Shown here one piece after another: positions 7,559 through 16,143 of a DNA stretch of 64,000 bases (position 1 is the stretch's first letter; every line of letters starts with the position of its first letter). The translations under genes were made by a program, and so were the position numbers. Location: positions 558,001 through 622,000 of the forward strand of contig NZ_SRWZ01000002.1 in NCBI RefSeq assembly GCF_004804355.1, in the 5' to 3' direction. The notes under the pieces are model-generated. The model ran no database searches and was not told the DNA's origin. It saw only the letters and a list, made by a program, of their open reading frames with translations. Source of the DNA: Cognatitamlana onchidii. Lineage in GTDB: Bacteria > Bacteroidota > Bacteroidia > Flavobacteriales > Flavobacteriaceae.

Positions 7559-9055
7559 ATGAAAAACAAAGTATTATTTATTGTAACCATTATTGTGGTT
7601 TTCTTATTGGGTTTATTAGCATCAAGTATTGTTAATAGAAAGTCGGAAGCCAAGTACAAGTATGTACCGCAGGTTGATATCGCTGAAAATGAGCCAAGAA
7701 ATGAAGTTTGGGGAGAAAATTTTCCTTTAGAGTATCAATCTTACATGCAAACTTTAGATACATCGTTTGCTTCTATGCAAGGAGGATCTGCCATGCGCGA
7801 TGTTCTTGAAGAAGATCCAAGATTAGTTATTCTTTTTGCTGGTTACGGGTTTTCAAAGGATTATAATCAAGGGAGAGGACATGCGTATGCTATCGAAGAT
7901 ATTCATAACACTTTAAGAACAGGAGGCCCAAAAGGAAAAGGAGATGGTCCTATGCCTGCAACATGTTGGACTTGTAAAAGTCCAGATGTTCCGAGACTTA
8001 TGAATGAAATAGGTATTAAGGAGTTTTATAGTGGAAAATGGGCTGATAAAGGTGAAGAAGTTGTAAATCCTATAGGTTGTGCAGATTGTCACGACCCTAA
8101 ATCGATGAAACTTCGTATTACGCGCCCTGCATTAGTGGAAGCTTTTGATGCAATGGGTAAAGATATTAATCAAGCTACGCATAACGAAATGCGCTCTTTA
8201 GTATGTGCGCAGTGTCATGTCGAGTATTATTTCAACAAAAACTTACCAGGAAAAGAAGGTACGCCTTACTTAGTTTTTCCATGGAAAGACGGTATGACTG
8301 TCGAGGATATGGAAAATTACTATGACAACCTTGAGTTTAAAGATTGGACGCATAAAATTAGTAAAGCGCCTATGTTGAAAGCACAACACCCAGGATATGA
8401 AACTTTTACAACTGGGGTGCATGCAGATAGAGGTGTTTCTTGCGCAGATTGTCATATGCCGTACAAGAGTGAAGGAGGTCAGAAGTTTACAGACCATCAT
8501 ATTCAGTCTCCATTAAACAATACATCCAACGCCTGTCAAGTTTGTCATAGAGAAGATTCACAGAAATTAATTGCCAATGTTTACGACAGACAGCGTAAAG
8601 CAACAGAAAACAGATTAAAATTAGAAGACCTGCTGGTAAAAGCTCATTTAGAAGCCAAAGCTTGCTGGGATTTGGGTGCAACCGAGGAACAAATGAAGGC
8701 AGTGCTTACCGATATTCGTCATGCGCAATGGCGTTGGGATTATTCTGCAGCAGCTCACGGCGCTTCGTTTCATTCACCTGTTGAAACAGCTCGGGTTATA
8801 GGAAGTGGATTGGTTATTGCTCAGGAGGCCCGCGTTAAGCTGGCAAGACTGTTAGCCGAGCTAGGACACAATAAACCTATAGATATGCCCGATATTTCTA
8901 CGAAAGAGAAAGCCCAGGAGTTTATTGGTTTAGACATGGAAAAATTAGAGGCTGAAAAAGAAGCTTTTAAAGAAAATGTATTGCCAAAATGGTTAGAGGC
9001 TGCTAAAGCTCGTGAAGATAAAATGCCAGTAAATACAGTTTCGGCTGTTAATTAA
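7559..9055 (+). CDS. nrfA: Ammonia-forming cytochrome c nitrite reductase NrfA
   Basis: NrfA reduces nitrite to ammonium with six electrons in the periplasm. The 498-residue product has an N-terminal signal or anchor segment (residues 4-24) and the hallmark set of five haem sites: the catalytic CWTCK (136-140, lysine as haem ligand) and four CxxCH sites at 174, 216, 295 and 326. The segment CHVEYYF (219-225) supplies the calcium-site and active-site tyrosine region, R106 in QGRGHAY and H277 in AQHPGYE fit the other catalytic residues. I chose ATG 7559 rather than the ATG at 7517, which would overlap nrfH and add 14 residues before the hydrophobic segment. It is 14 bp after nrfH and is followed by a strong terminator-like hairpin. 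Confidence 0.97.
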   Translation: MKNKVLFIVTIIVVFLLGLLASSIVNRKSEAKYKYVPQVDIAENEPRNEVWGENFPLEYQSYMQTLDTSFASMQGGSAMRDVLEEDPRLVILFAGYGFSKDYNQGRGHAYAIEDIHNTLRTGGPKGKGDGPMPATCWTCKSPDVPRLMNEIGIKEFYSGKWADKGEEVVNPIGCADCHDPKSMKLRITRPALVEAFDAMGKDINQATHNEMRSLVCAQCHVEYYFNKNLPGKEGTPYLVFPWKDGMTVEDMENYYDNLEFKDWTHKISKAPMLKAQHPGYETFTTGVHADRGVSCADCHMPYKSEGGQKFTDHHIQSPLNNTSNACQVCHREDSQKLIANVYDRQRKATENRLKLEDLLVKAHLEAKACWDLGATEEQMKAVLTDIRHAQWRWDYSAAAHGASFHSPVETARVIGSGLVIAQEARVKLARLLAELGHNKPIDMPDISTKEKAQEFIGLDMEKLEAEKEAFKENVLPKWLEAAKAREDKMPVNTVSAVN

Positions 9056-9082
9056 TCATACTAATATTTAGAATACACATAG

Positions 9083-9117
9083 AAAAATACCTCATTGTTA
9101 TAATGAGGTATTTTTTT
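9083..9117 (+). terminator. Rho-independent terminator after nrfA
   Basis: A 14-bp perfect stem (9083-9096 with 9102-9115, core ATACCTCATT/AATGAGGTAT) with a 5-nt loop is followed by a run of seven T. It sits 28 bp after the nrfA stop and only 24 bp before the ccsBA ATG. Confidence 0.85.
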
Positions 9118-9140
9118 GATTATACACAAATACTTGCTCA

Positions 9141-12100
9141 ATGAATCGACTATTTAAATTTTTTTCATCTCCCATATTGGCAGTAGTGCTGTTGTTTGTT
9201 TTTGGTTTAGCCATGGCTTTGGCGACGTTTATTGAAAATGATTTTGGTACAACTACAGCCTGGAAATTAATTTATGACGCCTGGTGGTTTGAAATGGTCA
9301 TGTTGGGGCTTGGTATCTGTTTTATAATGAACATTTACAAGTATAAACTTTGGCGTATAGAGAAATGGGCATTATTGACATTTCATTTAGCGTTTATTGT
9401 CATATTGTTAGGAGCAGGGATTACAAGGTATGCCTCCTATGGTGGTATTATGAGAATAAGAGAGGGTGCTGCTTCTAATTTAATTATCTCTGATCAAAAC
9501 TACTTGCATGTTCATTTATCTGATGGGCATACAGCAAAAACGATTAGAAAAAAAATAGAGTTTTCGCCAATAAGCAATAATTATTTTGAAATAGTTGATG
9601 AGTTTAAAGGCAAAACGGTTTCAATAGCATATGATGAATTCATAGCAGATGCTGTTCCAGAGATAAAAGATGATGTAGAAAATGGAAAGGCCATGATTCA
9701 AATGGTCGTTTCTGCCGGAAATGGCAGAGAAACAGTCTTTTTAGAGCGCGGAGAAATTGAAGCTATTGGTGCGCATCAGCATAAAATAGGTTTTGATGTG
9801 GAAAGCGAAGGCGTTATAAACATCATGGAAAATAACGGTGTGTTTAGCATTTTATCGCCCCGAAACTTATCTACGTTTGTCATGGCCACTGAAACAGCAG
9901 GAACCATCAAGAAAGATAGTGTTCACAGAATGGAATTACGCACTCTATATAGAGATGGAGATGCTTCTTTTGTACCTCTATCATACCACCCAAATGCAGA
10001 AATTCAATTAGTTAGCATTTCAGAAAAACCCAAAGATAATGACGAACAAAAAGACGATGCTTTATTAGTGAATGTTAGTATAGATAAACAGTTAAAGCCC
10101 ATAAAACTATTATATCGTGAAGGTTTCTTACCAACAAAGCATGAGGTTGATTTTGATGATATTAAAGTTACAATTTCTTACGGATCGGAGCCTATTACGA
10201 CGCCTTTTTCAATTCATTTAGACGATTTTCAATTGAAGCGTTATCCTGGTTCTACAAGCCCCTCGGCCTATGCGAGTGAAGTAAAAGTTTTGGATGGCGA
10301 TATTACAACGCCTCATAGAATATTTATGAACAATGTTTTAGATTATAAGGGGTATAGGTTTTTTCAGGCTAGCTATGACACAGACGAGCTTGGAACGGTA
10401 TTAGCCGTTAATCATGATGCTCTGGGCACCAATATTACCTACGTTGGATACTTTTTAATGATGATTGGTATGTTTTTTACACTATTTGGCAAGAGTTCGC
10501 GATTCACTCTAATTAATAAGAGTTTGAAAAAGCTGAAGAATAAATCTCTTATAACGGTTGTTTTATTGCTACTAACTGGCGCATCGGTTTACGGACAGGG
10601 TAATACCAAAGCTCCTGAAGTAACATTATCTACCATAAAGCAGTTAGCTATTGATGAGCAGCATGCCAATATGTTTGGGCGATTAATGGTTCAAGATTTA
10701 GATGGGCGTATCAAACCGATGAATACCTTGGCCTCAGAATTTTTACGTAAGCTTTCAAGGAAACCGTATTTTCAGTTTTCAAAGGAAGGAGCACGGATTA
10801 AATTGAGTGCTAATCAAGCGTTTCTTGGGATGCAAGCAGCATCAAACATATGGCAATATGTTCCGCTTATAAAAGTAGATGCCAAAAAAGGAGGTACACT
10901 TTTTAAAGGTCTGGAGATTAGTGAGGATGGGTTAGTTTCTTTCACAGGGTTGTTAGACGAAAATGGAAAGTACATTTTAGCGGAAGCTGCGGAGTTGGCT
11001 AACAAGAAAAAGCCGGCGGAACGAAGCGAGCTTGATAAGGAAATCTTAAAAGTAGATGAGCGTTTCAATATTTTATTCAATGTTTTTTCGGGAAATTATT
11101 TTAAGGTTTTCCCAAACAGTAACGATAACAACAATAAATGGCACTCACAGACGCATCACTTTAAAGACTTTCCAGAAGAGGATGGCCAGTTTGCTCAAAA
11201 AATCATTCCTACTTATTTCAGTGATGTAAACAATAAGAACTGGGTTGATGCTAGTGAAAAACTAGAATATATTAAAACATTTCAAGATGTTTTGGGTAAA
11301 GAGATTATTCCCAGCAGAAAACGAATTGAAGCAGAACTCTGGTACAATCAATTAAATTTAAACTTTTGGTTGTTTCAAGTACTTTTTACTTTAGGAGCTA
11401 TCTTACTCGTTATTGCAATTCTTAAAATTTTTACAGAACCAAAGGTGGTTGATGTGCTCTGGAACTTATTAATTATTATTACTTTAGTTTGTTTTTTAAT
11501 GTTTACAGGAAATATTATCTTAAGATGGTATGTTTCTCAACATGCCCCATGGAGTAATGGCTATGAAATGCTGGTATTTGTGTCCTGGGTATTATTATTG
11601 TGTGGACTACTTACGTTTAGAAAATCGGATTTTGCATTACCTCTGTCAACATTATTTGCAGGCGCCTTATTATTTGTAAGTTATTTAGATTGGTTAAGTC
11701 CAGAAATTACAAACTTAATGCCTGTGTTAAAGTCGTTTTGGCTAAAAATTCATGTGGCTACAATAGTTAGTAGCTATGCACCTCTGGCTTTATCAGCTGT
11801 ATTAGGTTTTATGGCGCTTTTACTGATAATTTTTAAAACTGAAAAAACTAAAAAAGAAATAGATATTAGGATTAAAGAATTGACTTATATTAATGAAATT
11901 TCCATGACTATTGGTTTATTTGTCTTATCTGTAGGTACTTTTTTAGGAGGGATTTGGGCTAACGAGTCGTGGGGACGTTATTGGGCATGGGACCCTAAAG
12001 AGACTTGGGCCCTTATTAGTATTATTGTATACGCTATAGTATTGCATTTAAGATTAATACCAGGTTTAAAAGGTGCTTATGTATTAAATATGGTAAGTGT

Positions 12101-12287
12101 TTTTGCCTTTGGTTCTATAATTATGACATCGTTTGGGGTTAATTACTATTTATCTGGCCTTCATAGCTATGCTGCAGGAGATCCATTGCCAGTACCAACT
12201 TTTATTTATGTGTTAATTGCAATAGTTATTTTGGTGTCTGTATTGGCATTTTATAGAAAAGATAAGTTTAAACTAAAATCGGATTAG
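9141..12287 (+). CDS. ccsBA: Fused cytochrome c biogenesis protein CcsBA (System II haem ligase)
   Basis: This 1048-residue membrane protein joins a ResB/CcsB-like N-terminal half (membrane segments near residues 8-30, 46-65, 76-95 and 438-455, with a large periplasmic domain at about 100-430) to a CcsA half at about 725-1040. It exports haem and ligates it to apocytochrome c. The tryptophan-rich haem-handling motif is WGRYWAWDPKETW (944-956). Conserved histidines are visible at H82 (TFHLAF), H801 (SQHAPW), H871 (KIHVAT) and H1008 (SGLHSYA), matching the paired haem-ligand histidines of CcsBA. A second periplasmic stretch (about 480-720) links the halves. It follows nrfHA, whose nine haems it would attach, but a terminator lies between them. 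Confidence 0.95.
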   Translation: MNRLFKFFSSPILAVVLLFVFGLAMALATFIENDFGTTTAWKLIYDAWWFEMVMLGLGICFIMNIYKYKLWRIEKWALLTFHLAFIVILLGAGITRYASYGGIMRIREGAASNLIISDQNYLHVHLSDGHTAKTIRKKIEFSPISNNYFEIVDEFKGKTVSIAYDEFIADAVPEIKDDVENGKAMIQMVVSAGNGRETVFLERGEIEAIGAHQHKIGFDVESEGVINIMENNGVFSILSPRNLSTFVMATETAGTIKKDSVHRMELRTLYRDGDASFVPLSYHPNAEIQLVSISEKPKDNDEQKDDALLVNVSIDKQLKPIKLLYREGFLPTKHEVDFDDIKVTISYGSEPITTPFSIHLDDFQLKRYPGSTSPSAYASEVKVLDGDITTPHRIFMNNVLDYKGYRFFQASYDTDELGTVLAVNHDALGTNITYVGYFLMMIGMFFTLFGKSSRFTLINKSLKKLKNKSLITVVLLLLTGASVYGQGNTKAPEVTLSTIKQLAIDEQHANMFGRLMVQDLDGRIKPMNTLASEFLRKLSRKPYFQFSKEGARIKLSANQAFLGMQAASNIWQYVPLIKVDAKKGGTLFKGLEISEDGLVSFTGLLDENGKYILAEAAELANKKKPAERSELDKEILKVDERFNILFNVFSGNYFKVFPNSNDNNNKWHSQTHHFKDFPEEDGQFAQKIIPTYFSDVNNKNWVDASEKLEYIKTFQDVLGKEIIPSRKRIEAELWYNQLNLNFWLFQVLFTLGAILLVIAILKIFTEPKVVDVLWNLLIIITLVCFLMFTGNIILRWYVSQHAPWSNGYEMLVFVSWVLLLCGLLTFRKSDFALPLSTLFAGALLFVSYLDWLSPEITNLMPVLKSFWLKIHVATIVSSYAPLALSAVLGFMALLLIIFKTEKTKKEIDIRIKELTYINEISMTIGLFVLSVGTFLGGIWANESWGRYWAWDPKETWALISIIVYAIVLHLRLIPGLKGAYVLNMVSVFAFGSIIMTSFGVNYYLSGLHSYAAGDPLPVPTFIYVLIAIVILVSVLAFYRKDKFKLKSD

Positions 12288-12422
12288 ATGTTAGTATGGT
12301 GTATATAAAGGCTAAAGATTGATTTACAGTAAAATATAAAAATTAATTAAGAATCTAAAGTTTTACGTTAGAAAGAAAAAACTTACTAAATTTATATTAT
12401 TTTAAAAAAATCGATAAAACGC

Positions 12423-12452
12423 TTGTTTTATTCGGTTAATTGCATAAATTTG
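12423..12452 (+). promoter_or_regulatory. Predicted promoter of the 12478 gene (TTG-N19-TAAATTTG)
   Basis: The -33 TTG (12423-12425) and -7 TAAATTTG (12445-12452) are spaced by 19 bp, the same layout as the ffs promoter. Transcription would start near 12459, about 19 nt before the ATG. An imperfect inverted repeat, CGATAAAAC / GTTTTATTCG (12412-12420 and 12425-12434), overlaps the -33 box and could be an operator. Confidence 0.6.
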
Positions 12453-12477
12453 TGGATGAAATCCTTAAATCTTAGAC

Positions 12478-12927
12478 ATGAAATCTAAAATATGGTTATT
12501 GAGTTTTAGTCTTTTTTTAATTGTGAGCGTTAGTTTTGCACAAAAAAAAGGTAAAGGACCTAAGAGTATAATTACTGATAAGTTTAGTATAAGTAAGTAC
12601 CACAATAAGGAAGAGCTAGAGCGCATGGGGAAAGGAGATTTAATAGCTCTTTATACGGAGAGAAATCAGGTTTTAACAAGTACTTTGCCATACGTTGCAT
12701 TTGCTACCAAACCAGGGGTTACTATGACATCTTTAGGTATTCCTGACAATAACGATAATACAAAGGCTTTAGAGGAGCAATTTGATAATACAGATGATTA
12801 TTTGGAAAAAACTTTAGAGTTTCAAGGCAAGTTCTTACCTTATAGTGACACAAAAAATCTTATAGCAGCTATTCTATTTTATGAGGAGATAATGAAATCT
12901 CTTCATACCTATAATGAATTTAGATAA
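12478..12927 (+). CDS. Small exported protein of unknown function
   Basis: I do not recognise this 149-residue protein. It has a clear signal peptide (residues 1-21, ending in SVSFA-Q) followed by a lysine- and glycine-rich start (QKKGKGPKS) and a mostly helical, charged body with no cysteine after the signal peptide. There is no lipobox, no membrane helix and no type IX C-terminal domain, so it is probably periplasmic. It is a single-gene unit with its own predicted promoter upstream and a strong terminator downstream. It lies at the left border of the gliding and adhesin region, but nothing in the sequence ties it to that function. Confidence 0.75.
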   Translation: MKSKIWLLSFSLFLIVSVSFAQKKGKGPKSIITDKFSISKYHNKEELERMGKGDLIALYTERNQVLTSTLPYVAFATKPGVTMTSLGIPDNNDNTKALEEQFDNTDDYLEKTLEFQGKFLPYSDTKNLIAAILFYEEIMKSLHTYNEFR

Positions 12928-12951
12928 GTTCGAATCTCAAAACGTTTTGTT

Positions 12952-12987
12952 AAATCCCCTTCAGTTTTATGCTGAAGGGGATTTTTT
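12952..12987 (+). terminator. Rho-independent terminator
   Basis: A 13-bp stem (12952-12964 with 12972-12984, core CCCCTTCAG/CTGAAGGGG), a 7-nt loop and a T-run ending at 12987 lie 24 bp after the stop of the 12478 gene. Confidence 0.9.
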
Positions 12988-13070
12988 ATGAAACACTAAT
13001 TTAATCCTTTAGGGACGTATACTTCATAATTTCTATAAAGACAGTAAACTTTTTTGTCGTTGATATGCGC

Positions 13071-13086
13071 ATTTCATCGATTAAAA
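13071..13086 (+). promoter_or_regulatory. Upstream element shared with the two adhesin genes
   Basis: ATTTCATCGATTAAAA at this site resembles ATTTATATCGATTAAAA upstream of the first adhesin gene (18854-18870). Its TCGA lies 142 bp before the ATG, against 139 bp in both adhesin genes. Only the right half of the adhesin dyad is kept here. A role as activator site is inferred. Confidence 0.35.
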
Positions 13087-13152
13087 TTTTGATAAATTTT
13101 ACTAAAAAATGTATTTTATCGAAATAATTGGTATTTCATGGATAATTTTTAC

Positions 13153-13160
13153 TATGTTTG
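13153..13160 (+). promoter_or_regulatory. Predicted -7 box of the 13219 gene
   Basis: TATGTTTG matches TAnnTTTG. A TTG lies 22 bp upstream (13128-13130), slightly farther than the 19-20 bp seen at better promoters in this window. The leader would be about 52 nt. Confidence 0.35.
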
Positions 13161-13218
13161 GGTATTAATTAATTTTTACAAAATCGTAATTAGGTTTTAA
13201 CATTAAAATGTTTTTATT

Positions 13219-14547
13219 ATGAAAAGCTTTACCCAAATCGTTTTCATATTTCTTTTTGCTATTACAAGTGTTTTTGCTCAACAGGAAAAGGGAATTATTG
13301 GAACAAACAACTGGTTGTTAAACTGGACAGAATTTCAACCAGGAAATGAGGACTATGATGAGCCAACACAAATTTTAACTGGTAACATAGTCGAAGATCT
13401 TAAATTAGAAAAGAGACATGTTTATTTATTAGTAGGCAATGTTTTTGTTACTAACAATGCGGTGTTAACTATTGAACCAGGAACTGTTATTATTGGTGAC
13501 TATCAATCAAAAGGTTCCTTAACCATATCTAGAGGTTCAGGTATTATTGCTAACGGTTCCGAAACAGACCCCATTATATTTACATCTAATAGAAGTGTTA
13601 AAAGAGCAGGAGATTGGGGAGGTCTCATTATTTTAGGAGATGCGCCTACAAATAGATTTGGAAATGGTTCTGTAGCGTCGTTCTACGACCAAACAGATCC
13701 ATCAAACTACGCTAATACTAATTTCGGCGGTGACAACGCAAATAGTAATTCAGGGAAGTTAAAATATGTAAGAATCGAATATGCTGGGAAGCGTATTAAG
13801 GGAGGAGATTATTTTAATGGTCTTTTATTAGCAGGTGTTGGAAGAGAGACACTTCTTGAAAATGTTATGGTTAGTTATTGTGCTGGAAATTCTTTTGAAA
13901 TCTGGGGAGGTAACATCAACCTTAATAAAGCGGTATCATACAAGGCTAATAATAATGATTTTAAATTCAATTTTGGATCACAAAGTGCAATAAGTAATTC
14001 CTTAGCATTAAGGTCGCCATACGTTTCAAACAGCAGTGGAGCAAGATGTATACAAATTGCGTCATATGATAAAAAGGAAGAGGTAGATTTTACAAAGAAA
14101 ATGACTTCGGTATCAGCCACTAACTTAACATTTTTTAATACAAGCGATAATATTAAAGAAGATATTAAGATGGGACTTGTCAGAGAAGCCGTTTACGTTA
14201 GAGAAAATGCATCTCTTGATATGACCAAAAGTGTTATTTCAGGATTTAATCCTGCCGTTATATTTGAAGAAAAAATAGTTGTTAATCAAGAAAACTTAGA
14301 GAGAATAAAGTTTTCAAATATGTATTTCAATAATTGCAATGGAAATATTTTTGTTGAGAATAACACCAATAACGAGGATTTAGAGAATTGGTATGGAAAT
14401 CATGCATTCTTCAATGTTTACTCTAAAAGTCATAATGCAGAAACTTTTATTGATATTGCAAATAACTCTAAAAGACCTGATTACAGACTTCGAATTAATA
14501 AAATTATTGCGTCAAATGAAGTTGACTCTGATTTAAAGGACAACTAG
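13219..14547 (+). CDS. Exported beta-helix-like protein at the head of the spr locus
   Basis: This 442-residue protein has a signal peptide (residues 1-20, SVFA-Q) and a body rich in short beta repeats. The stretches VFVTNNAVLTIEPGTVIIGD, SRGSGIIANGSETDPIIFTS, GDWGGLIILGDAPTN and SGKLKYVRIEYAG are the pattern of right-handed parallel beta-helix proteins common in Bacteroidetes, which are often type IX cargo. No type A or type B sorting domain is visible at its C-terminus, so if it reaches the surface it must do so another way, or it stays in the periplasm. It lies 152 bp before the sprC-like gene. In Flavobacterium johnsoniae an uncharacterised gene precedes sprC in the sprCDBF operon; whether this is its counterpart needs comparison. 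Function unknown. Confidence 0.75.
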   Translation: MKSFTQIVFIFLFAITSVFAQQEKGIIGTNNWLLNWTEFQPGNEDYDEPTQILTGNIVEDLKLEKRHVYLLVGNVFVTNNAVLTIEPGTVIIGDYQSKGSLTISRGSGIIANGSETDPIIFTSNRSVKRAGDWGGLIILGDAPTNRFGNGSVASFYDQTDPSNYANTNFGGDNANSNSGKLKYVRIEYAGKRIKGGDYFNGLLLAGVGRETLLENVMVSYCAGNSFEIWGGNINLNKAVSYKANNNDFKFNFGSQSAISNSLALRSPYVSNSSGARCIQIASYDKKEEVDFTKKMTSVSATNLTFFNTSDNIKEDIKMGLVREAVYVRENASLDMTKSVISGFNPAVIFEEKIVVNQENLERIKFSNMYFNNCNGNIFVENNTNNEDLENWYGNHAFFNVYSKSHNAETFIDIANNSKRPDYRLRINKIIASNEVDSDLKDN

Positions 14548-14599
14548 TTTAGTCTGTTATGCTATATTAATTCATCCAATTTTCAAGACAATAAATTAA

Positions 14600-14647
14600 T
14601 GCTAATTACATGGATTACAGTGATTAATTCACACCATGTAATTAGCA
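14600..14647 (+). repeat. 14-bp perfect inverted repeat between the 13219 gene and sprC
   Basis: TGCTAATTACATGG (14600-14613) and CCATGTAATTAGCA (14634-14647) are exact reverse complements around a 20-nt loop that itself contains a GTGA/TCAC inner stem. No T-tract follows, so it is not a standard terminator. It could be an RNA-processing or stability hairpin in the leader of sprC, or a DNA operator. Confidence 0.7.
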
Positions 14648-14699
14648 ATATTTATAGAGAGAAAGTCTATTCTTTAAAAACTACTGAAATAAAGGTTAT

Positions 14700-16142
14700 A
14701 TGGGAATGTTTTCAAAAGTTTATATCAAGCTATTATTCATTTTGTGTTTTGTAAATATATCTGTTGCACAAATTGTTATTGGTAAGCCTAATTTAGAGTT
14801 TAGTCAAGCTTGTGCCAGCCCTTCTTTTAATACCTATAATGTAAGGTTTTCGTTCTCACCAGATTCTTCAGTAAGTACCACAAATCAATTTATTATAGAA
14901 CTTTCAGATAGTTCAGGAAGCTTTTCTGAATCTGAAGTCATTTATACGTCAGCTGCTGGGAGTATAACAACATCGCCGGCAACTATTACCTTTGCTTTTC
15001 CTAGTACCGTCTCAGGGGAGTCTTATAAAATAAGAATAAAAAGTACGGCACCTGTAGCAACTAGTACCAGTTCAGATGCTTTTCCAGCTTACTTTAAGCT
15101 TCAAGACACCCCATTTTCAATTAATAACTTAGTATCAACTGCCTCTTATTGTACCGATGGTAGTTACCTGTTAACTATAGATAATCCGGGTGGACCAACA
15201 AACGATTCACCCTTAAAGTATCCATCTTTAACTTATAGGTGGTTTAGAGAAACAAGCCCAACTACGGCCGATTTTGTAGCAGATGGGGCAAGTTTGTCCG
15301 TAAGTACGCCAGGAACCTATTTTGTAGAAACCAATTATGGGACTTGTACTTCCAATTCATTTTCAAATAGAGTAACCGTATCAGAAATTGCATCTGGTGG
15401 AGGTTCAAGTAATATCACTTCAAGTTTAGGAAACCCGTTTTGCGCTAGTGAGGGACCAACATCTTTAAGCACTGTAAATGGTATTAGCTACCAGTGGTAT
15501 AAAGAAGGTATCGAAATTCCAGAGGCCACAGAACAAGTTTATGAGACTAATGAAGACGGAGAGTATTCTGTGGTTGTTGACTTAGGAGGTTGCACAACAA
15601 GTGCATCAATTGTTTTAGATAATGGACGTTTTGAAAGCACTATAGATGCATTAGAAGATAATGTTTTGGATGAAGGAGAGACCTTTTTGGTAACAGTAAC
15701 CACCGAAGCTATTAATCCGGAGTACAAATGGTATTTAAACGAAAAAGAAATATCGGGAGCTACGACTGCAAGTTATATGGTTAGTGAAATTGGGAACTAC
15801 ATGGTAGCGGTAACTCAAACCTCAGGATGCGAGCTTACCACTCAGTCTTTCTTTAAAGTAAGTGAAGCCTTTCCTAATGTAGAAAACATTCCGAATATTA
15901 TAAGCCCTAACGGTGATGGTATAAACGACACATGGGTTATTCCTAAAGTTTATGTAAACAATTCAGAAACAGAGGTTTTGATACTGAATTCTCAAGGTAA
16001 AATAGAACTAAGAACTAACAATTATCAAAACAATTGGCCAGAAAACGCTATTGATTTTAATAGTGTTAATCCGCTCTTTTATTACGTAATAACGGTAGAA
16101 GGAGGACAAACCAAAAAAGGAACCATTACAGTATTTAAGTAG
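14700..16142 (+). CDS. sprC: Type IX type-B cargo protein, SprC-like
   Basis: This 480-residue protein has a signal peptide (about residues 1-23, SVA-Q), Ig-like domains (SYQWYKEGIEIPEATEQVYET and PEYKWYLNEKEISGATTASYM mark two successive ones at about 255-400), and a C-terminal CHU_C gliding-associated domain starting with NIISPNGDGINDTW (about residue 400). The CHU_C domain is the type B sorting signal for the type IX secretion system, so it should be exported to the cell surface. The stop codon is 1 bp before the sprD-like ATG. The symbol rests on this domain and on the order sprC-sprD-sprB-sprF known from F. johnsoniae, not on alignment, so treat it as probable. Confidence 0.75.
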   Translation: MGMFSKVYIKLLFILCFVNISVAQIVIGKPNLEFSQACASPSFNTYNVRFSFSPDSSVSTTNQFIIELSDSSGSFSESEVIYTSAAGSITTSPATITFAFPSTVSGESYKIRIKSTAPVATSTSSDAFPAYFKLQDTPFSINNLVSTASYCTDGSYLLTIDNPGGPTNDSPLKYPSLTYRWFRETSPTTADFVADGASLSVSTPGTYFVETNYGTCTSNSFSNRVTVSEIASGGGSSNITSSLGNPFCASEGPTSLSTVNGISYQWYKEGIEIPEATEQVYETNEDGEYSVVVDLGGCTTSASIVLDNGRFESTIDALEDNVLDEGETFLVTVTTEAINPEYKWYLNEKEISGATTASYMVSEIGNYMVAVTQTSGCELTTQSFFKVSEAFPNVENIPNIISPNGDGINDTWVIPKVYVNNSETEVLILNSQGKIELRTNNYQNNWPENAIDFNSVNPLFYYVITVEGGQTKKGTITVFK

Positions 16143-16143
16143 T

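Noticed and set aside
12412-12434. Inverted repeat CGATAAAAC/GTTTTATTCG considered as a terminator of ccsBA
   Set aside because: It lies well after the ccsBA stop, lacks a T-tract and overlaps a good promoter, so an operator is more likely.
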